Shown: positions 1 through 7,049 of the stretch, piece by piece | Layout of the letters: each line of letters starts with the position of its first letter | Position numbering within the stretch: the stretch's first letter is position 1 | Source: Methanocorpusculum sp. | GTDB taxonomy: Archaea; Halobacteriota; Methanomicrobia; Methanomicrobiales; Methanocorpusculaceae | Length of the DNA: 64,000 nucleotides | Direction of reading: 5' to 3' | Assembly: GCA_029987235.1 (NCBI GenBank) | Contig: DALTWF010000003.1 | Location: 1-64,000 of the forward strand | Program-made: the position numbers and the translations under genes | Notes under the pieces: generated by a model | Told to the model about the DNA's origin: nothing | The model's database searches: none | Seen by the model: the letters and a program-made list of their open reading frames with translations, nothing else

Positions 1-945
1 GTCGTACCAGGCATGGTAAGTTTCTTCGGGGGATATCTGGTGGTCGAGTCCGATTAAGCCGAGCATGACGTCATCAACATACATGCGGGGGGCTTTTCCG
101 TCGTCAAGTTCGAAGGCCCACTGTCCGATGTTGGCGTTTTTCAGCAGGTCGGGGGAAAGGGAGATGGTGCCGAGTTTCTGGTAGTGGAGCACGTCGGTTA
201 CGTTCTGGTGGCAGCCTTCGATTCTGACGCCTGCGGTATAAGCGGGGTTTCTCACGCCGCCGCAGCGGACGATGAAGGTGGTACCGTCAGGGTGGTGCCA
301 GGGGTATTGTACTTCGGCATGGCTTCCTGCAACCATTTTTTCCACTGTTTCAGCAACAAGTCCGTAGGAGTCAGGGTCAATATTGTCGTACCAGGCATGG
401 TAAGTTTCTTCGGGGGATATCTGGTGGTCGAGTCCGATTAAGCCGAGCATGACATCGTCAACATACATGCGGGGGGCTTTTCCTTCGTCAAGTTCAAAGG
501 CCCATTGTCCGATGTTGGCGTTTTTCAGCAGGTCGGGGGAAAGGGAGATGGTACCGAGTTTCTGGTAGTGGAGCACATCGGTTACGTTCTGGTGGCAGCC
601 TTCGATTCTGACGCCTGCGGTATAGGCGGGGTTTCTCACGCCGCCGCAGCGGACGATTTCGGTTTTGCCGTTCGGATTGTGCCAGGGGTATTGTACTTCG
701 GCATGTTCTCCGGCTGTCATTTTCTCTACGGTTTCGGCGACAAGTCCGTAGGAGTCGGTGTCAATATTGTCGTACCAGGCATGGTAGGTCTCTTCGGGGG
801 ATATCTGGTGGTCGAGTCCGAGTAAGCCGAGCATGACGTCGTCAGCGTACATACGGGGGGCTTTTCCTTCGTCAAGTTCAAAGGCCCATTGTCCGATATG
901 GGAGTTTTTCAGCAGGTCGGGGGAAAGGGAGATGGTGCCGAGTCT
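1..945. repeat. Tandem 384-bp near-identical repeat inside the PAS gene
   Basis: The same sequence (starting gtcgtaccaggcatggta) recurs at 1, 385 and 769, a period of exactly 384 bp or 128 codons. Identity stays high over hundreds of bases and drops at about 945. The repeat keeps the reading frame, so unequal crossing-over would add or remove whole PAS modules. Confidence 0.9.
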
Positions 946-1344
946 GCAGATGCCTGATACGCCGGTTATGTTCTGGATGTATCCTTCGATGCGGAGACCT
1001 TTGGTGTAGCTGAAATTGCGCACGCCGACTGAGCGGAGTATGGCTATGTGTCCGTCGGGGTGTTTCCATGAGTAGAGGAATTCGGCATGGATTCCCGAGA
1101 CCATTTTTTCTGTTGCCGCAGTTCCTGCTTCTTTGTCTTCGGGTCTGAGTTTATTTCCCCATTCTTCAAAGGTTTTTTCAGGGGTCAGGTCTGTGCTGAG
1201 TCCGAGCAGGCGGGCGGTTATGCCGTCGATATACATGCGCGGGGGTTTTCCTTCGTCTGTTTCAAAAACCCACATGCCTGTGTCGGTTTTACTGCGGAAT
1301 TCAGGCGATATGGGGATGGTGCCGAGTTTTTCGTCCGGTGTCAT
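1..1344 (-). CDS. PAS-repeat sensor protein, C-terminus cut by window edge
   Basis: Read from an ATG at 1344 on the minus strand, 448 open codons run off the left edge with no stop. The protein is a string of PAS/PAC-like modules. Each has a conserved QWAFEL..GKAPRMY segment, an HxDG-like block, an I/VRC/SxGVRN block and an RIEGxxQNVT tail of the PAC type. The first module (residues about 1-130) is diverged; the following ones are nearly identical and repeat every 128 residues. No membrane segment, kinase or HTH is in view, so the output domain must lie beyond the edge; calling it a signal-transduction sensor is inference from the PAS folds. A GGAAGG stretch shortly upstream of the ATG may be the ribosome binding site. 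Confidence 0.8.
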   Translation of the reverse strand, partial: MTPDEKLGTIPISPEFRSKTDTGMWVFETDEGKPPRMYIDGITARLLGLSTDLTPEKTFEEWGNKLRPEDKEAGTAATEKMVSGIHAEFLYSWKHPDGHIAILRSVGVRNFSYTKGLRIEGYIQNITGVSGICRLGTISLSPDLLKNSHIGQWAFELDEGKAPRMYADDVMLGLLGLDHQISPEETYHAWYDNIDTDSYGLVAETVEKMTAGEHAEVQYPWHNPNGKTEIVRCGGVRNPAYTAGVRIEGCHQNVTDVLHYQKLGTISLSPDLLKNANIGQWAFELDEGKAPRMYVDDVMLGLIGLDHQISPEETYHAWYDNIDPDSYGLVAETVEKMVAGSHAEVQYPWHHPDGTTFIVRCGGVRNPAYTAGVRIEGCHQNVTDVLHYQKLGTISLSPDLLKNANIGQWAFELDDGKAPRMYVDDVMLGLIGLDHQISPEETYHAWYD

Positions 1345-1497
1345 CTGTATTATTCCCTTCCTGTCAATATATGAATGAATACTTGGTGTGACAAATATTT
1401 ATAGGTATTGTATATGAGGGAGGTTTTGCGTATCTTTGTGTGTATTTGTGTATATGTTTTTTTTTTCTCTTTGGGGCTTTGCTATCTCCCCCGCGAA

Positions 1498-1558
1498 TCG
1501 CCAGCCTTCGGTCGCCAGCCTTCGGCTTGCTCATCCACTTGGTCGCAAGCTCCCGCGG
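1498..1558. repeat. Dispersed intergenic repeat, copy 1
   Basis: The spacer between two minus-strand genes holds a tandem pair of a 14-base unit (tcgccagccttcgg, at 1498 and 1512) followed by a segment reading cttcggcttgctca, acttggtcg and gctcccgcgg. The same blocks in the same order appear inverted at 9,588-9,638. The rest of the 1,345-1,620 spacer is T-rich with nothing else recognisable. Confidence 0.6.
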
Positions 1559-1620
1559 CGAAACGCCGCCCCTCGGGTAAGTTCTTCGGGAAAACCCGCG
1601 GTTTATGTAAATCCGCTGGT

Positions 1621-2124
1621 TTAATCGGATTCGGTGCTTTTTTTTCTTTCCCGTCTGTATTCATTATAGCATTTCTTTGAACAGAACTTTACCGGCGGTT
1701 TGTTATTTTTTATCAGGTAATCCAGACGGGACTGGCGTTCACGGAACATCCTGCCGCAGTGCTGACATGTGAGCAGCACATATTTCCCGCCTCTGCTTCC
1801 GGGTTCCGGACTTTCGGGATCTTTGAGTTTAAGCCGGAACTGCCGCTCGTATTCGCGGTATGATTCTCTGTTGTCCACTTTGTACTGGTTATTTTTTTCC
1901 CGGTATTCTTCTATGTTTTCTGCATACCGGCGTTTATTTTTTTCATTGATTGACGTATTGTGTTCTTCATAGTATTTACGGGCTCTTTGCCGGATTTCCT
2001 CGCGGTGTGTTTCGCGGTATTTGCGGTTGTATTCCCGGATTTTTTCTCTGTGTCCGGCACAGTAGTTCCGCCAGTATTCTGGGTTTTTTTTGTTGGATTC
2101 TTTTTGGGACATTTTGTTATTCAT
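1621..2124 (-). CDS. Basic repeat-rich protein with C-terminal zinc ribbon
   Basis: This 167-residue protein is not assigned to a named family. Residues about 10-95 are a highly charged helical stretch of repeated REK/REYNRKYRE-like units, probably coiled coil. Residues about 115-155 carry CQHC...CSKKC, a C-x2-C / C-x3-C zinc-binding arrangement followed by a basic tail. DNA or RNA binding is inference from the basic charge and zinc ribbon. The start codon overlaps the stop of the preceding small membrane gene in an ATGAATAA motif, so it looks like the last gene of a three-gene operon starting at 2,723. Confidence 0.65.
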   Translation of the reverse strand: MNNKMSQKESNKKNPEYWRNYCAGHREKIREYNRKYRETHREEIRQRARKYYEEHNTSINEKNKRRYAENIEEYREKNNQYKVDNRESYREYERQFRLKLKDPESPEPGSRGGKYVLLTCQHCGRMFRERQSRLDYLIKNNKPPVKFCSKKCYNEYRRERKKSTESD

Positions 2125-2263
2125 TTGAAATTTTCTTATATCTTACTGCAATAACCGCCGGTTTTGCAAGAATCACTACTCCCGTTGCTGCAACTGCTGA
2201 AAGAAACATCACTATTAAAGAAATTGTACAGATGAGGTAATACTGTAGGTCATGCTTAGTCAT
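2117..2263 (-). CDS. Small membrane protein, 48 aa, downstream of YbjN-like gene
   Basis: This short frame overlaps the end of the YbjN-like gene by ATGACTAA and the start of the next gene by ATGAATAA. Its N-terminus (MTKHDLQYYLICTISLIVMF) matches in layout the small protein at 3,606-3,815 (MNKQEIQFNLTCAVYLILMF), which also follows a YbjN-like gene. The second membrane segment of that paralogue is missing: after VVILAKP the protein goes straight to the charged RYKKISNE tail. It is therefore a one-span version of a two-span protein. Function is unknown. Confidence 0.65.
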   Translation of the reverse strand: MTKHDLQYYLICTISLIVMFLSAVAATGVVILAKPAVIAVRYKKISNE

Positions 2264-2723
2264 GGTTTATCCTGGCGATAAATTTTGCATGAATATCTTC
2301 TGCACTCAGTTGTGTTTCGGAAAGCAGACGGATTGATTCTGTCGCGTTCAATATGAAGGTCAGAGTCAGTTCTATCATTTCCCGGATTATTGCACAACAC
2401 TGGTCTTCACCAACTCCTTCCGGAATAAATGAAGTCAGATAGTAGTTGATTTTATTCTGATCCACCAGAAAGGTGAATCTGCCGAATTCCAGGTCTTCAT
2501 TTAAGGAGTTCATCAGTTTGCAGGCTTCGAGTATTCTGTCCTGCGGGATGTCGATAAAAATCAGGGAGAAGTCGGCAAGTCCGCGACTGTTTATGGTTTC
2601 TATTATCAACGAGGTATAATTTTCAAATTCAATAGAGACACTATCTCCAGTATACACATATTGCAGATGCATGAATTCACAGGTCTTTGTCACAGTTTTG
2701 ATTAAGATGGAGGGATCTGTCAT
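2256..2723 (-). CDS. YbjN-like protein
   Basis: 155 residues with the alpha/beta pattern of the YbjN/type-III-chaperone-like fold. The central core reads FSLIFIDIPQDRILEACKLM and then a strand-rich GRFTFLV...YYLTSFIP segment, ending in a long helix. It is a close paralogue of the divergently transcribed gene at 3,143-3,613; both are followed by a small membrane protein, so the pair was duplicated in inverted orientation. A TATA-like ATATAATATG lies about 35 bases upstream of the ATG. YbjN proteins are thought to act as chaperone-like or regulatory partners; the role here is unknown. Confidence 0.7.
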   Translation of the reverse strand: MTDPSILIKTVTKTCEFMHLQYVYTGDSVSIEFENYTSLIIETINSRGLADFSLIFIDIPQDRILEACKLMNSLNEDLEFGRFTFLVDQNKINYYLTSFIPEGVGEDQCCAIIREMIELTLTFILNATESIRLLSETQLSAEDIHAKFIARINHD

Positions 2724-3079
2724 GAGAATTTGTCAGGATATTGTTTGTCATATTATATTATGTTTTTTATTGCAATACAATATATTACACAATGTTCCGA
2801 CCCCAGCAAAATCACCCCGCAAACCACACTCACCCCACCCCCCACCTATATCGCCCCGACCACTGAATTTAAATACTATTTACCCTGTTGTAAAATATGC
2901 AATAAAAGCCGAATAACCATTTGGTCCGGAGTTTCAAGAGAGTTCACGAAATACTGTTGATTTATCCCGATTTAATTCAACAGTAATCTTTGCGATTGAT
3001 TTATTCGCAGATAGGTTTTTCAGAATATGTTCTCATTCAGTAGGCGCAATACGAAACACCCCATCCATTTTCGTGCATT

Positions 3080-3088
3080 ATATAATCT
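3080..3088 (+). promoter_or_regulatory. TATA box for the plus-strand YbjN-like operon
   Basis: An archaeal TATA-like ttatataat sits about 55-63 bases before the ATG at 3,143, leaving a leader of roughly 30 bases. The divergent spacer 2,724-3,142 otherwise holds C-rich and A/T-rich stretches and no convincing gene. Confidence 0.45.
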
Positions 3089-3142
3089 TGCAAAACAAAC
3101 AATAATGCAAGACAAAAACAACATCATCTGGAGAAAACGCCT

Positions 3143-3613
3143 ATGTCAACCCTGCCCGATTCAGTAACCGCCGCATGCGAAACCCTGCGCCTCCGCCTGC
3201 ACTTCCGCCACACCCGCAACGGAGAAAGTACCTTCATAGAATTTGAACAGTTTACCTCCCTCATATGCCCGACCGCAAACAGCCGCGGACTTGCAGACTT
3301 ATCCCTCCTCTTTATCGACATACCGCAGGACAGAATACTGGAAACCTTAAAACTGGTAAACTACCTCAACGAAGACATCGAATTCGGCAAATTCACCTTC
3401 CTCGAAAGTCAGAACAAAATCAGCTACTACCTGACCGCTTTTATCCCCGAAGGAACTACAGAAGACCAGAACTTTGTTATAATCCGCGAACTGATAGAAC
3501 TCTCCCTGACCTACATAGAAAACGCAAAAGAATCAGTCAGACTCCTTGCAGAAACCCGGATGACCGCAGAAGAAATATTTGAAAAAAGCACCCTGAAAGG
3601 AACCGATGAATAA
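3143..3613 (+). CDS. YbjN-like protein, paralogue
   Basis: 156 residues, aligned end to end with the protein encoded on the opposite strand at 2,256-2,723. Shared blocks include NSRGLADxSLxFIDIPQDRIL, NEDxEFGxFTFL and a C-terminal IIRELIELxLT helix with ESxRLLxET. A soluble cytoplasmic chaperone-like fold is inferred from the YbjN family. It is followed by a small two-span membrane protein whose ATG overlaps its stop codon in ATGAATAA, suggesting the two proteins work together at the membrane; that link is inference. Confidence 0.7.
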   Translation: MSTLPDSVTAACETLRLRLHFRHTRNGESTFIEFEQFTSLICPTANSRGLADLSLLFIDIPQDRILETLKLVNYLNEDIEFGKFTFLESQNKISYYLTAFIPEGTTEDQNFVIIRELIELSLTYIENAKESVRLLAETRMTAEEIFEKSTLKGTDE

Positions 3614-3815
3614 GCAGGAAATACAATTTAATCTCACCTGTGCGGTTTACCTGATACTAATGTTTTTAGGAACAGACACATCTTCCGGAGTATTGCTGCT
3701 TCTTAGACCCGACATCCCACAACTGATTAGTATTCCAGTTGTTGTTTTCTTCATCGGCATTGCCATAGTCTTTTGGCGCTATGTTCAATACAGGAAAATC
3801 GATGATGAAAACTAA
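3606..3815 (+). CDS. Small two-span membrane protein
   Basis: 69 residues with two hydrophobic segments (about 12-31 and 41-58) separated by a short LRPDIPQ turn and ending in the charged RYVQYRKIDDEN. It is coupled to the YbjN-like gene by an 8-base ATGAATAA overlap. The minus-strand paralogue at 2,117-2,263 keeps only the first span. No known function. Confidence 0.65.
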   Translation: MNKQEIQFNLTCAVYLILMFLGTDTSSGVLLLLRPDIPQLISIPVVVFFIGIAIVFWRYVQYRKIDDEN

Positions 3816-4028
3816 GCTCCGGACCTGAGAAACCCGGATTTTTTTCTCCGAAAAAGGGAGTGTGCAGGTGAAATAAAAACTTTAATCACACCAGGCATCG
3901 AAAGAAAAGCTTGCGATACTCAGAGACCACCACCACCCATAGGTTTGTGAAAAATATGAGTGACTTAATCCGAAACGGTAAACCGATCACCGACCTTTTT
4001 CCACCACAACCCCCCCCCCTCCACAGAA

Positions 4029-4036
4029 TATAAATA
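4029..4036 (+). promoter_or_regulatory. TATA box, probably giving a leaderless mRNA
   Basis: tataaata lies 23 bases before the ATG of the nucleoside hydrolase gene. Archaeal transcription starts about 22-27 bases after the TATA box, so the transcript should begin at or next to the start codon. Confidence 0.6.
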
Positions 4037-4058
4037 CCCCACCAACCCATTATACACT

Positions 4059-5129
4059 ATGAACACTCGCACCCCGACCCTTGCCGCAGCCGCCCTGATA
4101 ATCATCATCTGCCTGCTGTCAGCCGGCTGCACCACAGCAGAAGAAAAACAGACACCCAAAGAAGACAAACCCTACCTCGTCATCGACACCGACCCGGGAA
4201 CAGACGATGCAATAGCATTTTTCCTGCGCGAAACCCTCATAGACACACCCTGCATGATTATCGGAACAGCAGGAAACGTCCCGATAGACCTTATACGCGA
4301 AAACCTCCTCCTGCTCTCCGACTACCTCGACAGCACCACAAAAATTGCCTTCGGCGCCTCAACCAGACTAAACGGCGACCCGATATATTATGACGGCTTC
4401 TGCGGAGAAGACGGCCTTGGAAACCAGTCAGACTCCTTTATACAGTATTCACAGAAAAAACACAACCTTACAAAAGAAGAGATTGAAAACCACTACAACC
4501 AGATGGTTACACCATACGATAACATCGACGAAATAGCAGAAGAACTCATGCAGCATAACCACATCACCTACGTCCTCCTCTCCCCCTCAACAACACTCGC
4601 CACCCTGCTTATGAAATACCCGCAACTGAAAGAAAAAATAGACAAAGTCTACATAATGGGCGGAGGATTTTCCATCACCAACGCACCCCACAATGCCGAA
4701 TTCAACATGGCAGGAGACCCGCAAGCAGACAAAATTGTATTCAGCTCCGGCCTTGACATCACCCTGCTCCCCCTCGATGTGACCATGTCATACGTAATTA
4801 CCGAAGAACAACTAAAAGTACTCGAAGAAACCGGAAAATATCCGGAAATCATGGGAATACTCAACTACGGACTCCAAGCCTCAAAAGCAACCGGCGAATC
4901 GGACGGATTTCAACTGCACGACCCGATAGCCCTGCTGTGTGCGCTTTCCCCAGCAGATTTCACCTTCAAAGACACAAAAATAAGCATTGACGAATACGGA
5001 GCCACAAAAGACCTCGGACCCGATGCACAGGAAGGCTACCCGATTCACCTGGCAACATCTATGGTTCCGAATACTCTGTACAAAGGATTTCTGAAAGCCT
5101 TCGAAATAGAAGGAGTAAATAAAGCCTGA
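4059..5129 (+). CDS. Lipoprotein inosine/uridine-preferring nucleoside hydrolase
   Basis: 356 residues. The N-terminus is a signal peptide with a lipobox (LLSAGC, Cys about residue 24), so the mature protein should be lipid-anchored outside the cell. The catalytic domain starts with the hallmark DTDPGTDDA calcium/ribose-binding motif (residues about 44-52), and a later VLLSPSTTLATLL and GGG.....EFNMAGDPQA block also match the IUNH family. It would hydrolyse the N-glycosidic bond of nucleosides to free base and ribose, pointing to nucleoside salvage at the cell surface. It has its own promoter and terminator, so it seems monocistronic. Confidence 0.88.
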   Translation: MNTRTPTLAAAALIIIICLLSAGCTTAEEKQTPKEDKPYLVIDTDPGTDDAIAFFLRETLIDTPCMIIGTAGNVPIDLIRENLLLLSDYLDSTTKIAFGASTRLNGDPIYYDGFCGEDGLGNQSDSFIQYSQKKHNLTKEEIENHYNQMVTPYDNIDEIAEELMQHNHITYVLLSPSTTLATLLMKYPQLKEKIDKVYIMGGGFSITNAPHNAEFNMAGDPQADKIVFSSGLDITLLPLDVTMSYVITEEQLKVLEETGKYPEIMGILNYGLQASKATGESDGFQLHDPIALLCALSPADFTFKDTKISIDEYGATKDLGPDAQEGYPIHLATSMVPNTLYKGFLKAFEIEGVNKA

Positions 5130-5149
5130 AAAAATCAGGCATCTTTTTT
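5124..5149 (+). terminator. Hairpin and T-run after the nucleoside hydrolase gene
   Basis: gcctga/tcaggc pair around an A-rich loop and are followed by atctttttt. The stop codon lies in the left arm. T-rich tracts follow repeatedly up to about 5,200, typical of archaeal termination. Confidence 0.6.
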
Positions 5150-5306
5150 CTGAACGGAAAAAAAGTCACTGACTTTTTTCAAAGACAAAAACAACCCGGT
5201 GACATTTTTCAGACCCGAAAAGAACCCGCCCGCATATTTCCCTGAAAAACCCGTACCATTAACAAGATACATAAGCCATCAGACACCATTAATATAGAGA
5301 AACATC

Positions 5307-7037
5307 ATGGCAGAAACTCTTGACATATATGATAAAGTAACAGAACTTGCCAGAAGAAGAGGCTTTGTCTGGCCCTCCTCCGAAATCTACGGCTCCGTAG
5401 CAGGATTTATCGACTACGGACCGTTAGGCGCAATGCTCAAACGCCGCATTGAAAACGTCTGGCGCAGATTCTACGTAGTACAGGAAGGCTACTACGAAAT
5501 CGAATGCCCGACCGTCGGAATTGAACCAATCTACGTTGCATCCGGACACGTCGGCGGCTTCTCCGACAAAATGTTCCAGTGCCCCCACTGCCAGGAATAC
5601 CTCCGCGCAGACCACGTAGCAGAAGCATTCGGAATCCCTCACGCAGGAACCATGTCAAAAGAACAGCTCCGCGACGTCTTAAAAGACAAAACCTGCCCCT
5701 CCTGCGGCAAAATCTTAGGCGACCTTGACGTCTTTGACTTCAACCTCATGTTCACCACCTCAATCGGCCCCGGAGGACAGAGAAAAGGCTACCTCAGACC
5801 CGAAACCGCACAGGGAATGTTCGTTGACTTCCCCCGCCTCCTAAGATTCTACCGCGACCACCTGCCCTTTGGCGCAGTCCAGATAGGCAAATCCTACCGA
5901 AACGAAATCTCCCCCAGACAGGGAATGATAAGACTTCGCGAATTCACCCAGGCAGAAGCAGAAATCTTCGTCCACCCGAACGAAAAGAACCACCCCCAGT
6001 TCTTCAGATACGAAAACTACTCCATGCCCCTTTGCGGCATTGCACAGCAGGAAAAAAACGCACCTGCAATCATCCGCACCATGCGCCAGGCAGTAGACGA
6101 AGGAATCATTGCAAACGAATACGTCGCACACTACGTAGCAATGACCCACGACATCCTGACAACCGTCGGATTCAACCCCGACAAAATCAGATTCCGCCAG
6201 CACATGCCCGATGAACGCGCCCACTACGCAACAGACTGCTGGGATGCAGAAGCCTACTCCGAGCGCTTCGGCTGGGTTGAAATCGTCGGAATCGCCGACA
6301 GAACCAACTACGACTTAAAAGCCCACTCCCGCGTATCCGGCGAGAAAAACACCGTATTCGTCCAGTATGCAGAGCCTAAAAAAGTCCACCACAAAGCAGT
6401 AGTTCCCAACTTCGGCAAATTAGGTCCGATCTACCGCGGAAAAGCAAAGGCAATCTCCGAAGCCATGAAAACCACAGAGCCCAAAGAAGACGGAATCCAC
6501 TTAACCATCGACGGCGAAGAAATCCTTGTCGCACCGGAAATGTACACCGTAAAAGACGAAATGGTCGATGTTTTCGGCGAAGAAGTAATGCCGCACGTCA
6601 TTGAACCATCCTACGGCATTGACAGAATCTGCTACATGGTCCTTGAACACTCCTTCGCAGAAGACGAAGCAGACGGCGAAACAAGAAACGTCATGCGCTT
6701 CAAAAACGCCGTAGCCCCGATTCAGGTCGCAGTCCTTCCGTTAATGGCACGCGACGGACTTGACGAATTCGCACGCAAAGTCGTCCTCGCACTGCAGGAT
6801 GAAGGAATCCAGACCGAATACGACGACGCAGGCGCAATCGGCCGCAGATACAGAAGACAGGACGAAATCGGAACCCCGTTCTGCATTACCATCGATTACG
6901 ACACCCTTGAAGACGGAACTGTAACAATCCGCGAACGTGACTCAATGAAACAGATTCGCGTTTCCTGGGACAGACTGGTAACCGAAATTCCTGCCCTTCT
7001 TGCAGGCAAAAAAGAGTTCGCAGAAAACACGTTATAA
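5307..7037 (+). CDS. glyS: Glycyl-tRNA synthetase, archaeal/eukaryal type
   Basis: 576 residues, class II homodimeric GlyRS. Residues about 10-60 contain the GFVWPSSEIYGSVAGFIDYG start typical of this family. A zinc-binding pair CPHC...CPSC lies at about 92-135. RPETAQGMFV (about residue 166) and the KSYRNEISPRQGMIRLREFTQ block are class II motif 2, and SYGIDRICY is motif 3. The C-terminal anticodon-binding domain follows. It charges tRNA-Gly in the cytoplasm. It lies 12 bases upstream of hef, so the two are probably cotranscribed. Confidence 0.97.
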   Translation: MAETLDIYDKVTELARRRGFVWPSSEIYGSVAGFIDYGPLGAMLKRRIENVWRRFYVVQEGYYEIECPTVGIEPIYVASGHVGGFSDKMFQCPHCQEYLRADHVAEAFGIPHAGTMSKEQLRDVLKDKTCPSCGKILGDLDVFDFNLMFTTSIGPGGQRKGYLRPETAQGMFVDFPRLLRFYRDHLPFGAVQIGKSYRNEISPRQGMIRLREFTQAEAEIFVHPNEKNHPQFFRYENYSMPLCGIAQQEKNAPAIIRTMRQAVDEGIIANEYVAHYVAMTHDILTTVGFNPDKIRFRQHMPDERAHYATDCWDAEAYSERFGWVEIVGIADRTNYDLKAHSRVSGEKNTVFVQYAEPKKVHHKAVVPNFGKLGPIYRGKAKAISEAMKTTEPKEDGIHLTIDGEEILVAPEMYTVKDEMVDVFGEEVMPHVIEPSYGIDRICYMVLEHSFAEDEADGETRNVMRFKNAVAPIQVAVLPLMARDGLDEFARKVVLALQDEGIQTEYDDAGAIGRRYRRQDEIGTPFCITIDYDTLEDGTVTIRERDSMKQIRVSWDRLVTEIPALLAGKKEFAENTL

Positions 7038-7049
7038 CGCGTTCATCCG

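Noticed and set aside
184..825. Two similar plus-strand frames of 85 and 106 codons
   Set aside because: They lie antisense to the repeated PAS coding frame; their likeness to each other is only the mirror of the 384-bp repeat.
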